Assembly (NCBI GenBank): GCA_024280615.1
Contig: JAJRPU010000034.1
Coordinates: 1-7,290 of the forward strand
Direction of reading: 5' to 3'
Origin: Bacteroidota bacterium
GTDB taxonomy: Bacteria > Bacteroidota > Bacteroidia > JAADEI01
DNA length: 7,290 bases
Below are positions 1 through 5,874 of this stretch, one piece after another; position 1 is the stretch's first letter, and each line of letters begins with the position of its first letter. The notes beneath the pieces are model-generated. The model was not told the origin of the DNA. It ran no database searches and saw only the letters and a program-made list of their open reading frames with translations. The translations under genes and the position numbers were made by a program.

Positions 1-149
1 ATGTCTTTTAGGTCTTTCATAATCTCAAAGGGAGATAGGCTCTTTAATTTAGCAATAACTCTTTTTAGGCTGTACACATATTCTGGAAGCATGAGTTTGA
101 CAGACATCTCTCCTTTTTCCTTGACTATCTTAATCGGCAAAACCATCAT
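1..149 (-). CDS. Small unrecognised protein downstream of integrase (3' end outside window)
   Basis: I do not recognise this gene. Read on the minus strand, two consecutive ATG codons (149-147 and 146-144) follow a purine-rich AGAGGAA that could serve as ribosome binding site. The frame then stays open to the window edge, giving 49 codons. The visible product is basic and mostly helix-compatible, with many Lys, Leu, Ile and Val, and contains the segment MLPEYVYSLKRVIAKLKSL. No catalytic motif, signal peptide or membrane segment is visible. It begins 57 bp after the integrase stop codon, on the same strand and in the same frame, so it may be cotranscribed with the integrase and belong to the same element. 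It could be a small accessory or regulatory protein, or the start of a longer cargo gene. The reading frame is likely real but not certain. Confidence 0.45.
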   Translation of the reverse strand, partial: MMVLPIKIVKEKGEMSVKLMLPEYVYSLKRVIAKLKSLSPFEIMKDLKD

Positions 150-206
150 TTCCTCTAACTTGTGACTCCCTGCTTTTGTTCCTGTGCATTCGTGGAACTT
201 GCTGGT

Positions 207-1319
207 TTACAGTAAGTCCCACTTTTTCATTTCTTCTTCTTTGCGTTTGTCCACGATGTGTGTGTAGATCATTGTTACAGTGATTCTTCTATGTCCCAGC
301 AGCCTTTGAACTACTTCCACTGGAATGCCGAGTTCAAGGGATACTGTTGCGAAGGTGTGCCGAAGAGCGTGCATCGTTAGGTCTTTTTTTATCCCTGCTC
401 CTTTCACTATTCGTTTGAGAATTTTGTTTGCAGCTTGGTTTGTTGTTGGAATGTGAGGAAACACCTTGCTTTTGGGATGAGCTGGTTCTGGCAAAATCAT
501 TTGAGCCTTTTGGGTTAGGGGAATAGAAACCAAGTGCCCTGTTTTGTGTTGCTTTAGAACAACCTTGTTGCCCTGAATGTTTTCCCATTTGAGGCGAGAG
601 AGGTCAACCCAACGCAAGCCAGTGTAGAGTGCAAAAAGTATCCAATCACCATGCTTGGGCTTGTTGTCTATGATGTGTTTTTCTAACTGTTTTACTTCTT
701 CAATTGTTAGGAACTGTCTGTCTCCAACCTCCCACGATATGTTGAATTTAATTGGTGTGTTAACAAGACCTTGCCTTTTGGCTTCAAAGTAAACAATTCT
801 TAAGAATTTGAGGCGTTCGCCAAGCGTGTTCTTCTTGTAGTTATATTTTGCTTTTAGGTATTCACGATAATTGTCAACGAATCTCTGGTTTATTTCCGAC
901 ACAAGAATGTCTCCTTGAACTGTTAAGAACTCATATAATCTCCGATAATCTGTTCTGTATGAACGTATTACGTCATATGATACTAATTGTTCTTTCTTAT
1001 CTAATACTTGTTTGGCAAATTCAGACAAAAGAGGGATGCTTCGCTCTCCATATAGTGCCTCTTTGACCAATTGAGGCGTAATAACATCACTTTTAGCAAG
1101 GCGTAATGATACACGCTTTAGGACTTCGTTTACAACCTCGTCCTTTGCCTCCTGCCTAAAGTGGTCCCACTTACCTTCCTCTATCCAAAACCCCGTTGAA
1201 AGCTTATGTGTTTTGTTTGCCGTTTTAAACTCAATGTAAATCGGGCATTTCCCGTTTCGCTCTCTGTTCCGTCTTAAAAAGAATTTCCACTTCATGGCCC
1301 GGCGATTTAGCCGAGCCAT
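207..1319 (-). CDS. Tyrosine recombinase / phage-type integrase
   Basis: This site-specific DNA recombinase is likely to integrate and excise the element next to the tRNA-Glu gene. Numbering from a TTG at 1325, residues 11-55 resemble the arm-type DNA-binding domain of Bacteroidota integrases (GKCPIYIEF, then LSTGFWIEEGKWD). Residues 95-185 form a SAM-like core-binding domain, and residues 205-360 the catalytic domain. The full catalytic set is visible: R238 in TGLRWVD, K261, H319 and R322 in HALRH, H345 in LLGH, and nucleophile Y354 in MIYTH. At about 370 residues it has normal length and appears intact. I chose ATG 1319 over TTG 1325; ATG 1295 is a third option and would still keep the arm domain. 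It lies directly downstream of the 3' end of tRNA-Glu on the same strand, typical of tRNA-targeting integrases. Four 11-bp repeats sit just upstream. Confidence 0.93.
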   Translation of the reverse strand: MARLNRRAMKWKFFLRRNRERNGKCPIYIEFKTANKTHKLSTGFWIEEGKWDHFRQEAKDEVVNEVLKRVSLRLAKSDVITPQLVKEALYGERSIPLLSEFAKQVLDKKEQLVSYDVIRSYRTDYRRLYEFLTVQGDILVSEINQRFVDNYREYLKAKYNYKKNTLGERLKFLRIVYFEAKRQGLVNTPIKFNISWEVGDRQFLTIEEVKQLEKHIIDNKPKHGDWILFALYTGLRWVDLSRLKWENIQGNKVVLKQHKTGHLVSIPLTQKAQMILPEPAHPKSKVFPHIPTTNQAANKILKRIVKGAGIKKDLTMHALRHTFATVSLELGIPVEVVQRLLGHRRITVTMIYTHIVDKRKEEEMKKWDLL

Positions 1320-1342
1320 GCCCAATGCTCGTGAGGCAGCTC

Positions 1343-1394
1343 CTTGGCTCTAATTTGGTCCTAAATTTTGCCTTTGGCTCCAACTTGGCTCCAA
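1343..1394. repeat. Four 11-bp repeats in two tandem pairs (candidate integrase arm sites or operator)
   Basis: Four units match YTTGGYYCYAA: CTTGGCTCTAA (1343-1353), TTTGGTCCTAA (1354-1364), TTTGGCTCCAA (1373-1383) and CTTGGCTCCAA (1384-1394). Each pair is directly adjacent, and the pairs start 30 bp apart, so all four could present the same DNA face at about one helical turn per unit. The core TTGG-CT-CCAA is itself a palindrome. They lie between the integrase start and the tRNA end. That is where arm-type sites for an integrase's N-terminal domain, or an operator controlling the integrase, would be expected. The repeats are seen directly; the function is inferred. Confidence 0.6.
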
Positions 1395-1489
1395 GTTTTC
1401 TAAATTTCTTCTATTCACTTAACTGTCTGTAAACCAGTGTCTTCTTAGTTTGGGGCAGGGTCTTGTTTTCTCTAAATTCTACGAATTTG

Positions 1490-1515
1490 CAGCCCCACCG
1501 GGAATCGAACCCGGA
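1490..1515 (-). other. Putative att junction at the tRNA-Glu 3' end
   Basis: Tyrosine integrases that target tRNA genes commonly use the T-arm and 3' acceptor part of the gene as the crossover region, and the element restores the tRNA 3' end. Here the integrase gene lies just beyond the 3' end of tRNA-Glu, on the same strand. The T-arm and acceptor 3' strand are therefore the best candidate for one attachment junction. No second copy of this segment is visible in the window, so the other end of the element must lie left of position 1. The exact limits are a guess. Confidence 0.45.
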
Positions 1516-1561
1516 CCCCCGGCCTGAAAAGCCGGTGTTCTAGCCGTTAAACTATGGGGCC
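1490..1561 (-). tRNA. tRNA-Glu (anticodon UUC)
   Basis: The 72-nt cloverleaf reads on the minus strand from G1 at 1561 to the discriminator G73 at 1490. The acceptor stem pairs GGCCCCA with TGGGGCT, the D stem GTTT with GAAC, the anticodon stem CCGGC with GCCGG, and the T stem CCGGG with CCCGG around the loop TTCGATT. The anticodon loop TTTTCAG places UUC at positions 34-36, so it reads glutamate codons GAA and GAG. The variable loop is four bases (GGGT). CCA is not encoded (CAA follows the discriminator) and must be added after transcription. The first acceptor pair is G1 with U72, a wobble where G-C would be usual. That may reflect replacement of the 3' end by the adjacent integrated element. 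The gene is divergent from the mscS operon. Confidence 0.96.
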
Positions 1562-1570
1562 GTTAGGGGC

Positions 1571-1599
1571 TTGTTACCCGCTATTCGCTATCGTATAAC
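1571..1599 (+). promoter_or_regulatory. Candidate promoter for the mscS-pcm-pcrB operon
   Basis: TTGTTA (1571-1576) and TATAAC (1594-1599) are separated by exactly 17 bp and resemble sigma-70 -35 and -10 hexamers (4/6 and 5/6 matches). Transcription would start near 1606, leaving a leader of about 55 nt before the ATG at 1661. The box lies in the 99-bp gap between the divergent tRNA-Glu and mscS, where the operon promoter should be. Bacteroidota housekeeping promoters often follow a different consensus (TTTG and TAnnTTTG), so the match is suggestive only. Confidence 0.4.
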
Positions 1600-1660
1600 G
1601 AAGGGAGGGTTCCTAAAAGTTCCCGAAAATGTAATTTTAGGTCAAAGAAGCTTTTGCAGA

Positions 1661-2794
1661 ATGGATACATTATTTGACAGAGGTTGGATAGGTTTGGTTA
1701 CGGTATTGTCGTATGTAGTAGGGTTTGTTTTGCTGTACTTGGCTTTACCGTTGGTGTTAAGGAGGCTGTCGTTAAGGGATGAATGGAAGCGTGAGTTTAA
1801 ACGGTTCATGGCGTTGCTTTCTTTAGCTGTTATTTATCAAGCAATAGATGTTATTTACCCGATTCACAATTTTACAAATAAACTAGGTGATTTTTACATA
1901 ATGAGGGTTGAGGAGATTGAGATTTCTTTTCTTTCGACCATCAAAGCACTTTATGTTCTTCTTACGATGTGGTATTTTATTAGGTTTGTCAGGGAGCTTA
2001 TTTATTCGTGGATATGTCGGTGGGGCTCGGAGGTGGAGGCTGGTTCTTGGCGTTCCCTTATTAGTAACTTTGGGATTCTCATTGTTGTTATGGTTTTTCT
2101 CTTGCAACTCGGTATCACTTGGAAGGTTCTCTTACCGTTTGCTGGAGCACTTGGAATAGGTTTAGGCTTTGGATTGCAGACTATATTTAACAACTACATT
2201 AGTGGCTTCATACTAATAATTAGCAGGAATTTGAAGGTGGGGGATGTGATAGAGATTGAAGGCAATGCAGGAAAGGCAGTGGGTAATGAAACGAATATCA
2301 TTTATGGTAAGGTAGTGGATGTTAATGTATTGACCACAAGGATTCACTCTGTTGATGGATTGGAAATAGCAATTCCCAATTCTCACTTTGTTTAAGGAAA
2401 AATAATTAACTATACCTTGAGCGATGAACTTGTTAGGTTGCATGTGCCTTTTGGAGTGGCTTATTCTTCTGACCCAGAGAAAGTCAGGAAAGTGCTATTA
2501 GATGTTGCAAAGCGGCATCCTGCTATTGAGAAGCAACCGCCCCCAGAGGTTATCTTCTACGAAATGGCTGACAGTGCCCTTGTCTTCCATTTATTGGTTT
2601 GGGTCAATGTTAGAAAGCTGTGGAGGACAGTTGCTCTAAGAAGTGACATGTATTTCAAGGCATGGGAAGAGTTAAAGAAAGCTGGAATAGAGATTCCGTT
2701 CCCGCAAAGGGATGTGTGGTTCAAAAATAAGCTCGTTATAGAACATATAGAAGGAAATAAAACCAAAGAGATGTCTAAACCAAGGAAGGCATGA
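1661..2794 (+). pseudogene. mscS: MscS-family mechanosensitive channel, interrupted by an in-frame TAA
   Basis: MscS-type channels open under membrane tension and release solutes on hypo-osmotic shock. From ATG 1661 the N-terminal part (244 codons) has hydrophobic segments near residues 11-36, 48-65, 90-112 and 133-152. A pore-lining helix follows at about 156-188, with the family signature GIGLGFGLQTIFNNYISGF. The start of the beta domain comes next (VGDVIEIEG, then IPNSHFV). A TAA at 2393-2395 stops translation. The same frame continues with GKIINYTLSD and a complete MscS C-terminal domain, ending in AGIEIPFPQRD and a stop at 2792-2794. Reading one residue for TAA gives about 377 aa, normal for the family, with no bases missing. 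The intact frame on both sides suggests a recent nonsense change, a sequencing error or readthrough. ATG 1661 is preferred over TTG 1571, which lies in the putative -35 box. The end overlaps pcm by ATGA. Confidence 0.85.
2393..2395 (+). other. In-frame TAA inside mscS
   Basis: The codon GTT is followed by TAA and then GGA AAA ATA ATT AAC TAT. The residues on both sides (IPNSHFV and GKIINYT) form a normal MscS beta-domain sequence without a gap. A single base change from GAA, CAA or AAA would explain it. Reassignment of TAA is excluded, because other genes in the window end at TAA in the expected place. Confidence 0.85.
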
Positions 2795-3498
2795 GGGCAG
2801 TTTGTGTATTAGGAATATTAATTGGCATAGTAGGGTCGGGATATGTACTTTTTCAGAATAGCCAAGGAGCTTGGAGGGAGAAAGCGGAACGAATGGTAAA
2901 AACACAATTGGTTCCCAGGGGTATAACGGATTCTGTTGTTTTACAAGCAATGCTCAACACGCCCAGACATCTATTTGTTCCCCCGAAGGTCAGGCATTTG
3001 GCTTATGGGGACCATCCCTTGCCAATAGGTTATGGACAAACAATTTCACAACCCTACATTGTTGCCCTGATGACTCAGTTGTTGGAGTTAAAAGGAAACG
3101 AAAAAGTTCTTGAGATAGGCACTGGGAGCGGCTATCAGGCCGCCATACTCGCTCAAATAGTTGACTCTGTCTATACAATAGAGATTGTGAAGCCGTTGTG
3201 TGAACAGGCTCGCAAAAGACTGGACTCAATGGGCTATAAAAACGTTGTAGTGGTGTGTGGTGATGGATATAAAGGTTTGCCACAATATGCCCCGTTTGAT
3301 AGGATAATTGTTACTGCTGCACCGCCGGAGGTCCCTAAGGCACTGTTGGAACAATTAAAACCCGGTGGAATAATGGTTCTTCCTGTTGGAACAACTTTCC
3401 AAAAACTGATAAGAATTCACAAAAAAGATGATTCCACTTATGTGTCTGAAGACATCATTCCTGTTCGGTTTGTCCCAATGATAAAGCAAGAAGAATAA
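2791..3498 (+). CDS. pcm: Protein-L-isoaspartate O-methyltransferase with N-terminal export/anchor segment
   Basis: This enzyme uses S-adenosylmethionine to methylate isoaspartyl residues in damaged proteins, which starts their repair. Residues 35-235 cover a whole PIMT domain: MVKTQLVPRGI, then GQTISQPYIVALM (82-94, substrate region), the AdoMet motif VLEIGTGSGYQAA (106-118), FDRIIVTAA (169-177), LKPGGIMVLPVG (189-200) and RFVPM near the end. Residues 4-21 are strongly hydrophobic after a single Arg. They look like a signal peptide or membrane anchor that plain cytosolic PIMTs lack, so an extracytoplasmic location is likely. No lipobox cysteine is visible after the hydrophobic stretch. The ATG overlaps the mscS stop by four bases (ATGA), and AAGGA lies four bases upstream, which supports this start and translational coupling. 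The family is certain; the location is inferred. Confidence 0.95.
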   Translation: MRAVCVLGILIGIVGSGYVLFQNSQGAWREKAERMVKTQLVPRGITDSVVLQAMLNTPRHLFVPPKVRHLAYGDHPLPIGYGQTISQPYIVALMTQLLELKGNEKVLEIGTGSGYQAAILAQIVDSVYTIEIVKPLCEQARKRLDSMGYKNVVVVCGDGYKGLPQYAPFDRIIVTAAPPEVPKALLEQLKPGGIMVLPVGTTFQKLIRIHKKDDSTYVSEDIIPVRFVPMIKQEE

Positions 3499-3510
3499 AT
3501 CTCTTAAGAA

Positions 3511-4242
3511 ATGCATGATATAGACAAAACGAAAAGCTTAATAGAAGAAATATTTTCAAAGGGCAGGAAAGGTCTCACTTTGCTCATTGACCCTGATAAA
3601 CCGCTGAGTTCAACAGAAATAGAGCAGTGGAATGACTTGGTTGATTTGTGGCTTGTGGGGGGAAGCCTTATCGTAAACGGAGATGTGGCGGAAACAGTCA
3701 GTGTTATTAAAGCCCATAGTAATAAGCCAGTAGTATTGTTCCCGGGTCCGGGAATGCCCATAGTAAGAGCAGATGCCATCCTTTTCATGTCTTTGATTTC
3801 CGGAAGGAATCCAGAACTACTAATTGGTCAACAGGTGATCAATGCCCCTATGGTTAGGAAGTTAGGGCTTGAAGTTCTGCCCACTGCATATATGATTGTT
3901 GGAAATAGTAAGACTTCTGCTCACTATATGAGTTTTACCTTGCCCATTCCGGAAAAAAAAGAATTGGTGGAAGCAACCGCCTTAGCAGGGCTATATCTAG
4001 GATTTCAATTTTTCTATCTTGACGGAGGTTCAGGAGGCAATCCTATTTCCTCGGGTATTATAAAAGCGGTTGCCCGAACAACTCAACGTCCTGTGTTTGT
4101 AGGAGGAGGCATAACAACAGTAGAACAGTGTGTTAAGGCATGGAATTCTGGAGCAACTTTTGTTGTTATAGGAACGGCTGTTGAAAATGGAACCATAAAA
4201 CCTGATGATATATGGGAGGCAGTGCAACAACAGAAACGATAG
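3511..4242 (+). CDS. pcrB: PcrB-family (group II) geranylgeranylglyceryl phosphate synthase
   Basis: Enzymes of this TIM-barrel family join a polyprenyl diphosphate to sn-glycerol 1-phosphate by an ether bond, the first step of archaeal-type lipids; related enzymes occur in Bacteroidota. Motifs in order are LLIDPDK (24-30, metal and substrate site), LVGGS (48-52), FPGPGMPI (77-84), ADAILFMSLISGRNPELLIG (87-106), FYLDGGSGG (168-176), FVGGGI (196-201) and VVIGTAVENG (218-227). The 243 aa are normal length. The segment with SLISGRNPE and LDGGSGG fits the GGGP synthase family rather than other TIM barrels. It starts 12 bp after pcm and its last 31 bp overlap the next gene, so it sits inside the operon. 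The ribosome binding site is weak. Prenyl chain length and true product cannot be read from the sequence. An A8 run (3953-3960) does not disturb the frame. Confidence 0.93.
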   Translation: MHDIDKTKSLIEEIFSKGRKGLTLLIDPDKPLSSTEIEQWNDLVDLWLVGGSLIVNGDVAETVSVIKAHSNKPVVLFPGPGMPIVRADAILFMSLISGRNPELLIGQQVINAPMVRKLGLEVLPTAYMIVGNSKTSAHYMSFTLPIPEKKELVEATALAGLYLGFQFFYLDGGSGGNPISSGIIKAVARTTQRPVFVGGGITTVEQCVKAWNSGATFVVIGTAVENGTIKPDDIWEAVQQQKR

Positions 4243-4751
4243 TGCTTGGGGGAGGCTGTTTCTGGTGCATGGAAGCGGTTTTCAAACGAGTCAAGGGAGT
4301 GGAACAAGTTGTTCCCGGATATGCCGGCGGACATAAACCAAACCCAACCTATGAAGAAGTGTGCACGGGAACAACAGGGCACGCAGAGGTCGTAAAAATT
4401 GATTTTAATCCGCAAGTTATTAGCCTTGAACGAATCTTGGATATTTTCTTCAAAGCACATGACCCGACAACGCCCAATAGACAAGGTAACGATATTGGAA
4501 CACAATACAGGTCCATTGTTCTCTATACTTCAGAAAACCAAATTCCTGTTATTAAACAGGCAATTTCAAAGGCACAACAAATCTGGCAAAAACCTATTGT
4601 TACTGAAGTCATGCCTCTGGATACATTCTGGGAGGCAGAAGAGTATCATCATAATTATTTTGAGAAGAATCCAGAAAAGCCGTATTGTCAGGTGGTTATT
4701 AAACCAAAACTTGAGAAGTTAATTAACTCTGGAATATTAAATTTGCAATAA
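4212..4751 (+). CDS. msrA: Peptide-methionine (S)-S-oxide reductase MsrA
   Basis: MsrA reduces the S form of methionine sulfoxide in oxidised proteins back to methionine, using a catalytic cysteine regenerated by thioredoxin. The signature GGGCFWCMEAVF places the catalytic Cys at residue 16, with a second Cys at 19. Other conserved segments are GYAGG (36-40), TTGHAEVVKIDF (54-65, with E59), HDPTTPNRQGNDIGTQYRS (83-101) and EAEEYHHNYF (141-150). C159 in PYCQ near the C-terminus is a possible recycling cysteine. The 179 aa are a standard single-domain form: no MsrB fusion and no signal peptide, so it is probably cytoplasmic. ATG 4212 overlaps the end of pcrB by 31 bp and lacks a clear Shine-Dalgarno. 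GTG 4242 is an alternative that would overlap only the pcrB stop, but would leave just five residues before the catalytic Cys. Confidence 0.96.
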   Translation: MGGSATTETIVLGGGCFWCMEAVFKRVKGVEQVVPGYAGGHKPNPTYEEVCTGTTGHAEVVKIDFNPQVISLERILDIFFKAHDPTTPNRQGNDIGTQYRSIVLYTSENQIPVIKQAISKAQQIWQKPIVTEVMPLDTFWEAEEYHHNYFEKNPEKPYCQVVIKPKLEKLINSGILNLQ

Positions 4752-4764
4752 ATTACATTGCGAT

Positions 4765-5874
4765 ATGAGTGATGAACTTACTTACCAGGACCAAACGGAG
4801 AAAGACAAACCAGAAAGCAGAAAAATACCCATTCAGTTCATTGGCTCTCCTAGGGAATACTGGAAGATTTATATGATTAACCTTGCTCTTACGATTCTAA
4901 CTCTTGGACTTTACAGACCATGGGCAAAAGTTAGACAATATAAATATCTTTACAATCATCTACTAGTTGATGGTATTCCGATGGATTTTACTGCCAAACC
5001 AATTAGGTTGTTATTTGGACAACTAATTGTTATGTTATTCTTCGGACTTTATGCTTATTCTCAAATCACTATCAATGTAACTCTATCAGTTATATTAATT
5101 CTAACGTTTATTCTTATGCTACCTATCTTAATGTGGTTGTCTTATCGCTTTTTCTTTAGGTATACACAGTGGTCTGGGGTTTCTATGTCATTCACTGCAT
5201 CAAAATCTGAATTTTACTTAGAAACGATAATCAACAGCCTAGTTTCAATATTCTTTATAACAGTTCCTCTTGCCCAGAGAAGATGGTTTAAGTTCATTGC
5301 TAGAAATGCTTTCTGGGGGAATAAGCAACTATCTGTAAATCCATCTCTTGAAAAACTTTATACTGGATTGGGTCTTTATATAGGAACTATTGCAGGAGGA
5401 ATCTTTATTTTCTTTACTATTCTTGTGGTGGTTATGGGAGTAGCTACAGTTTCTATGCCGGAAGAAAACCTATCTAATATGAGTGCAGGTTTCGTTATTG
5501 GATTTACGATATTAGGTTTGTTAATTTATCTATCAATTTTATTTGGAGGAATGGCGTTTTTAAAGGGTTATACAGTACATGCAATATACCATGGCTTAAA
5601 AATAGGTTCAGCGAAGCTAAAATTAAATATCAAGCCACTCAGATTGTCATGGGAATATCTAAAGCTTTATGTTCTCACGATTTTCTCTTTTGGATTTGCA
5701 TATCCGTATTTATTTGCCAAGTTGCTTGCTACAATTGCCAATAATGCTCACCTTGAGTTGCCAGAAGGGGAATCGTTACTTACACGAGACATGGCTACGG
5801 AAGAAGTTTCCGCTATCGGTGTTGAAGCACTTGATGATGCGGGCTTTGACATTGATTTTGACATAGGCTTATGA
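4765..5874 (+). CDS. DUF898 (YjgN-like) multi-pass membrane protein
   Basis: This is a membrane protein of unknown biochemical function, recognised by the DUF898 core: FIGSPREYWKIYMINLALT followed by LTLGLYRPWAKVRQYKYLY (residues 25-63). That unit occurs in weaker form twice more. Around 148-186 it reads SEFYLETIINSL then PLAQRRWFKFIARNAFWGN; around 296-332 it reads WEYLKLYVLTIFSFGFAYPY then FAKLLATIANN. Each copy is a hydrophobic helix followed by a basic or aromatic stretch. Further membrane segments lie near 83-98, 104-128, 203-227 and 241-263. The acidic C-terminal tail ending FDIDFDIGL is typical of the family. It starts 13 bp after msrA and its stop overlaps the start of the M48 protease gene (ATGA). 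DUF898 and M48 genes are often neighbours, which suggests that they work together; the nature of that work is unknown. Confidence 0.88.
   Translation: MSDELTYQDQTEKDKPESRKIPIQFIGSPREYWKIYMINLALTILTLGLYRPWAKVRQYKYLYNHLLVDGIPMDFTAKPIRLLFGQLIVMLFFGLYAYSQITINVTLSVILILTFILMLPILMWLSYRFFFRYTQWSGVSMSFTASKSEFYLETIINSLVSIFFITVPLAQRRWFKFIARNAFWGNKQLSVNPSLEKLYTGLGLYIGTIAGGIFIFFTILVVVMGVATVSMPEENLSNMSAGFVIGFTILGLLIYLSILFGGMAFLKGYTVHAIYHGLKIGSAKLKLNIKPLRLSWEYLKLYVLTIFSFGFAYPYLFAKLLATIANNAHLELPEGESLLTRDMATEEVSAIGVEALDDAGFDIDFDIGL

Noticed and set aside
150..206. Readthrough of the integrase TAA into the downstream small gene
   Set aside because: The frames match, but a one-in-three chance explains this, and the integrase ends at its normal length.
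848..1066. Plus-strand open frame inside the integrase gene
   Set aside because: It lies opposite a well-supported gene and its product has no recognisable features.
1571..1660. TTG at 1571 as the mscS start, adding 30 residues
   Set aside because: It overlaps the putative -35 box, and the extra residues look unlike an MscS N-terminus; ATG 1661 is better placed.
2393..2395. Alternative genetic code with TAA read as an amino acid
   Set aside because: The integrase, pcm, msrA and M48 genes all end at TAA in the expected place.
2417..2794. Independent 125-residue gene starting at TTG 2417
   Set aside because: It is the C-terminal domain of MscS in the same frame as the preceding part, without a ribosome binding site; it is a fragment, not a separate gene.
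3953..3960. A8 run in pcrB as a programmed frameshift site
   Set aside because: The frame continues through it into conserved GGGP synthase motifs; no alternative product is visible.
2417..4779. Shared SDEL-coding sequence at 2420-2431 and 4768-4779 as a duplication
   Set aside because: The similarity ends after about 15 bases and the proteins are unrelated; coincidence.
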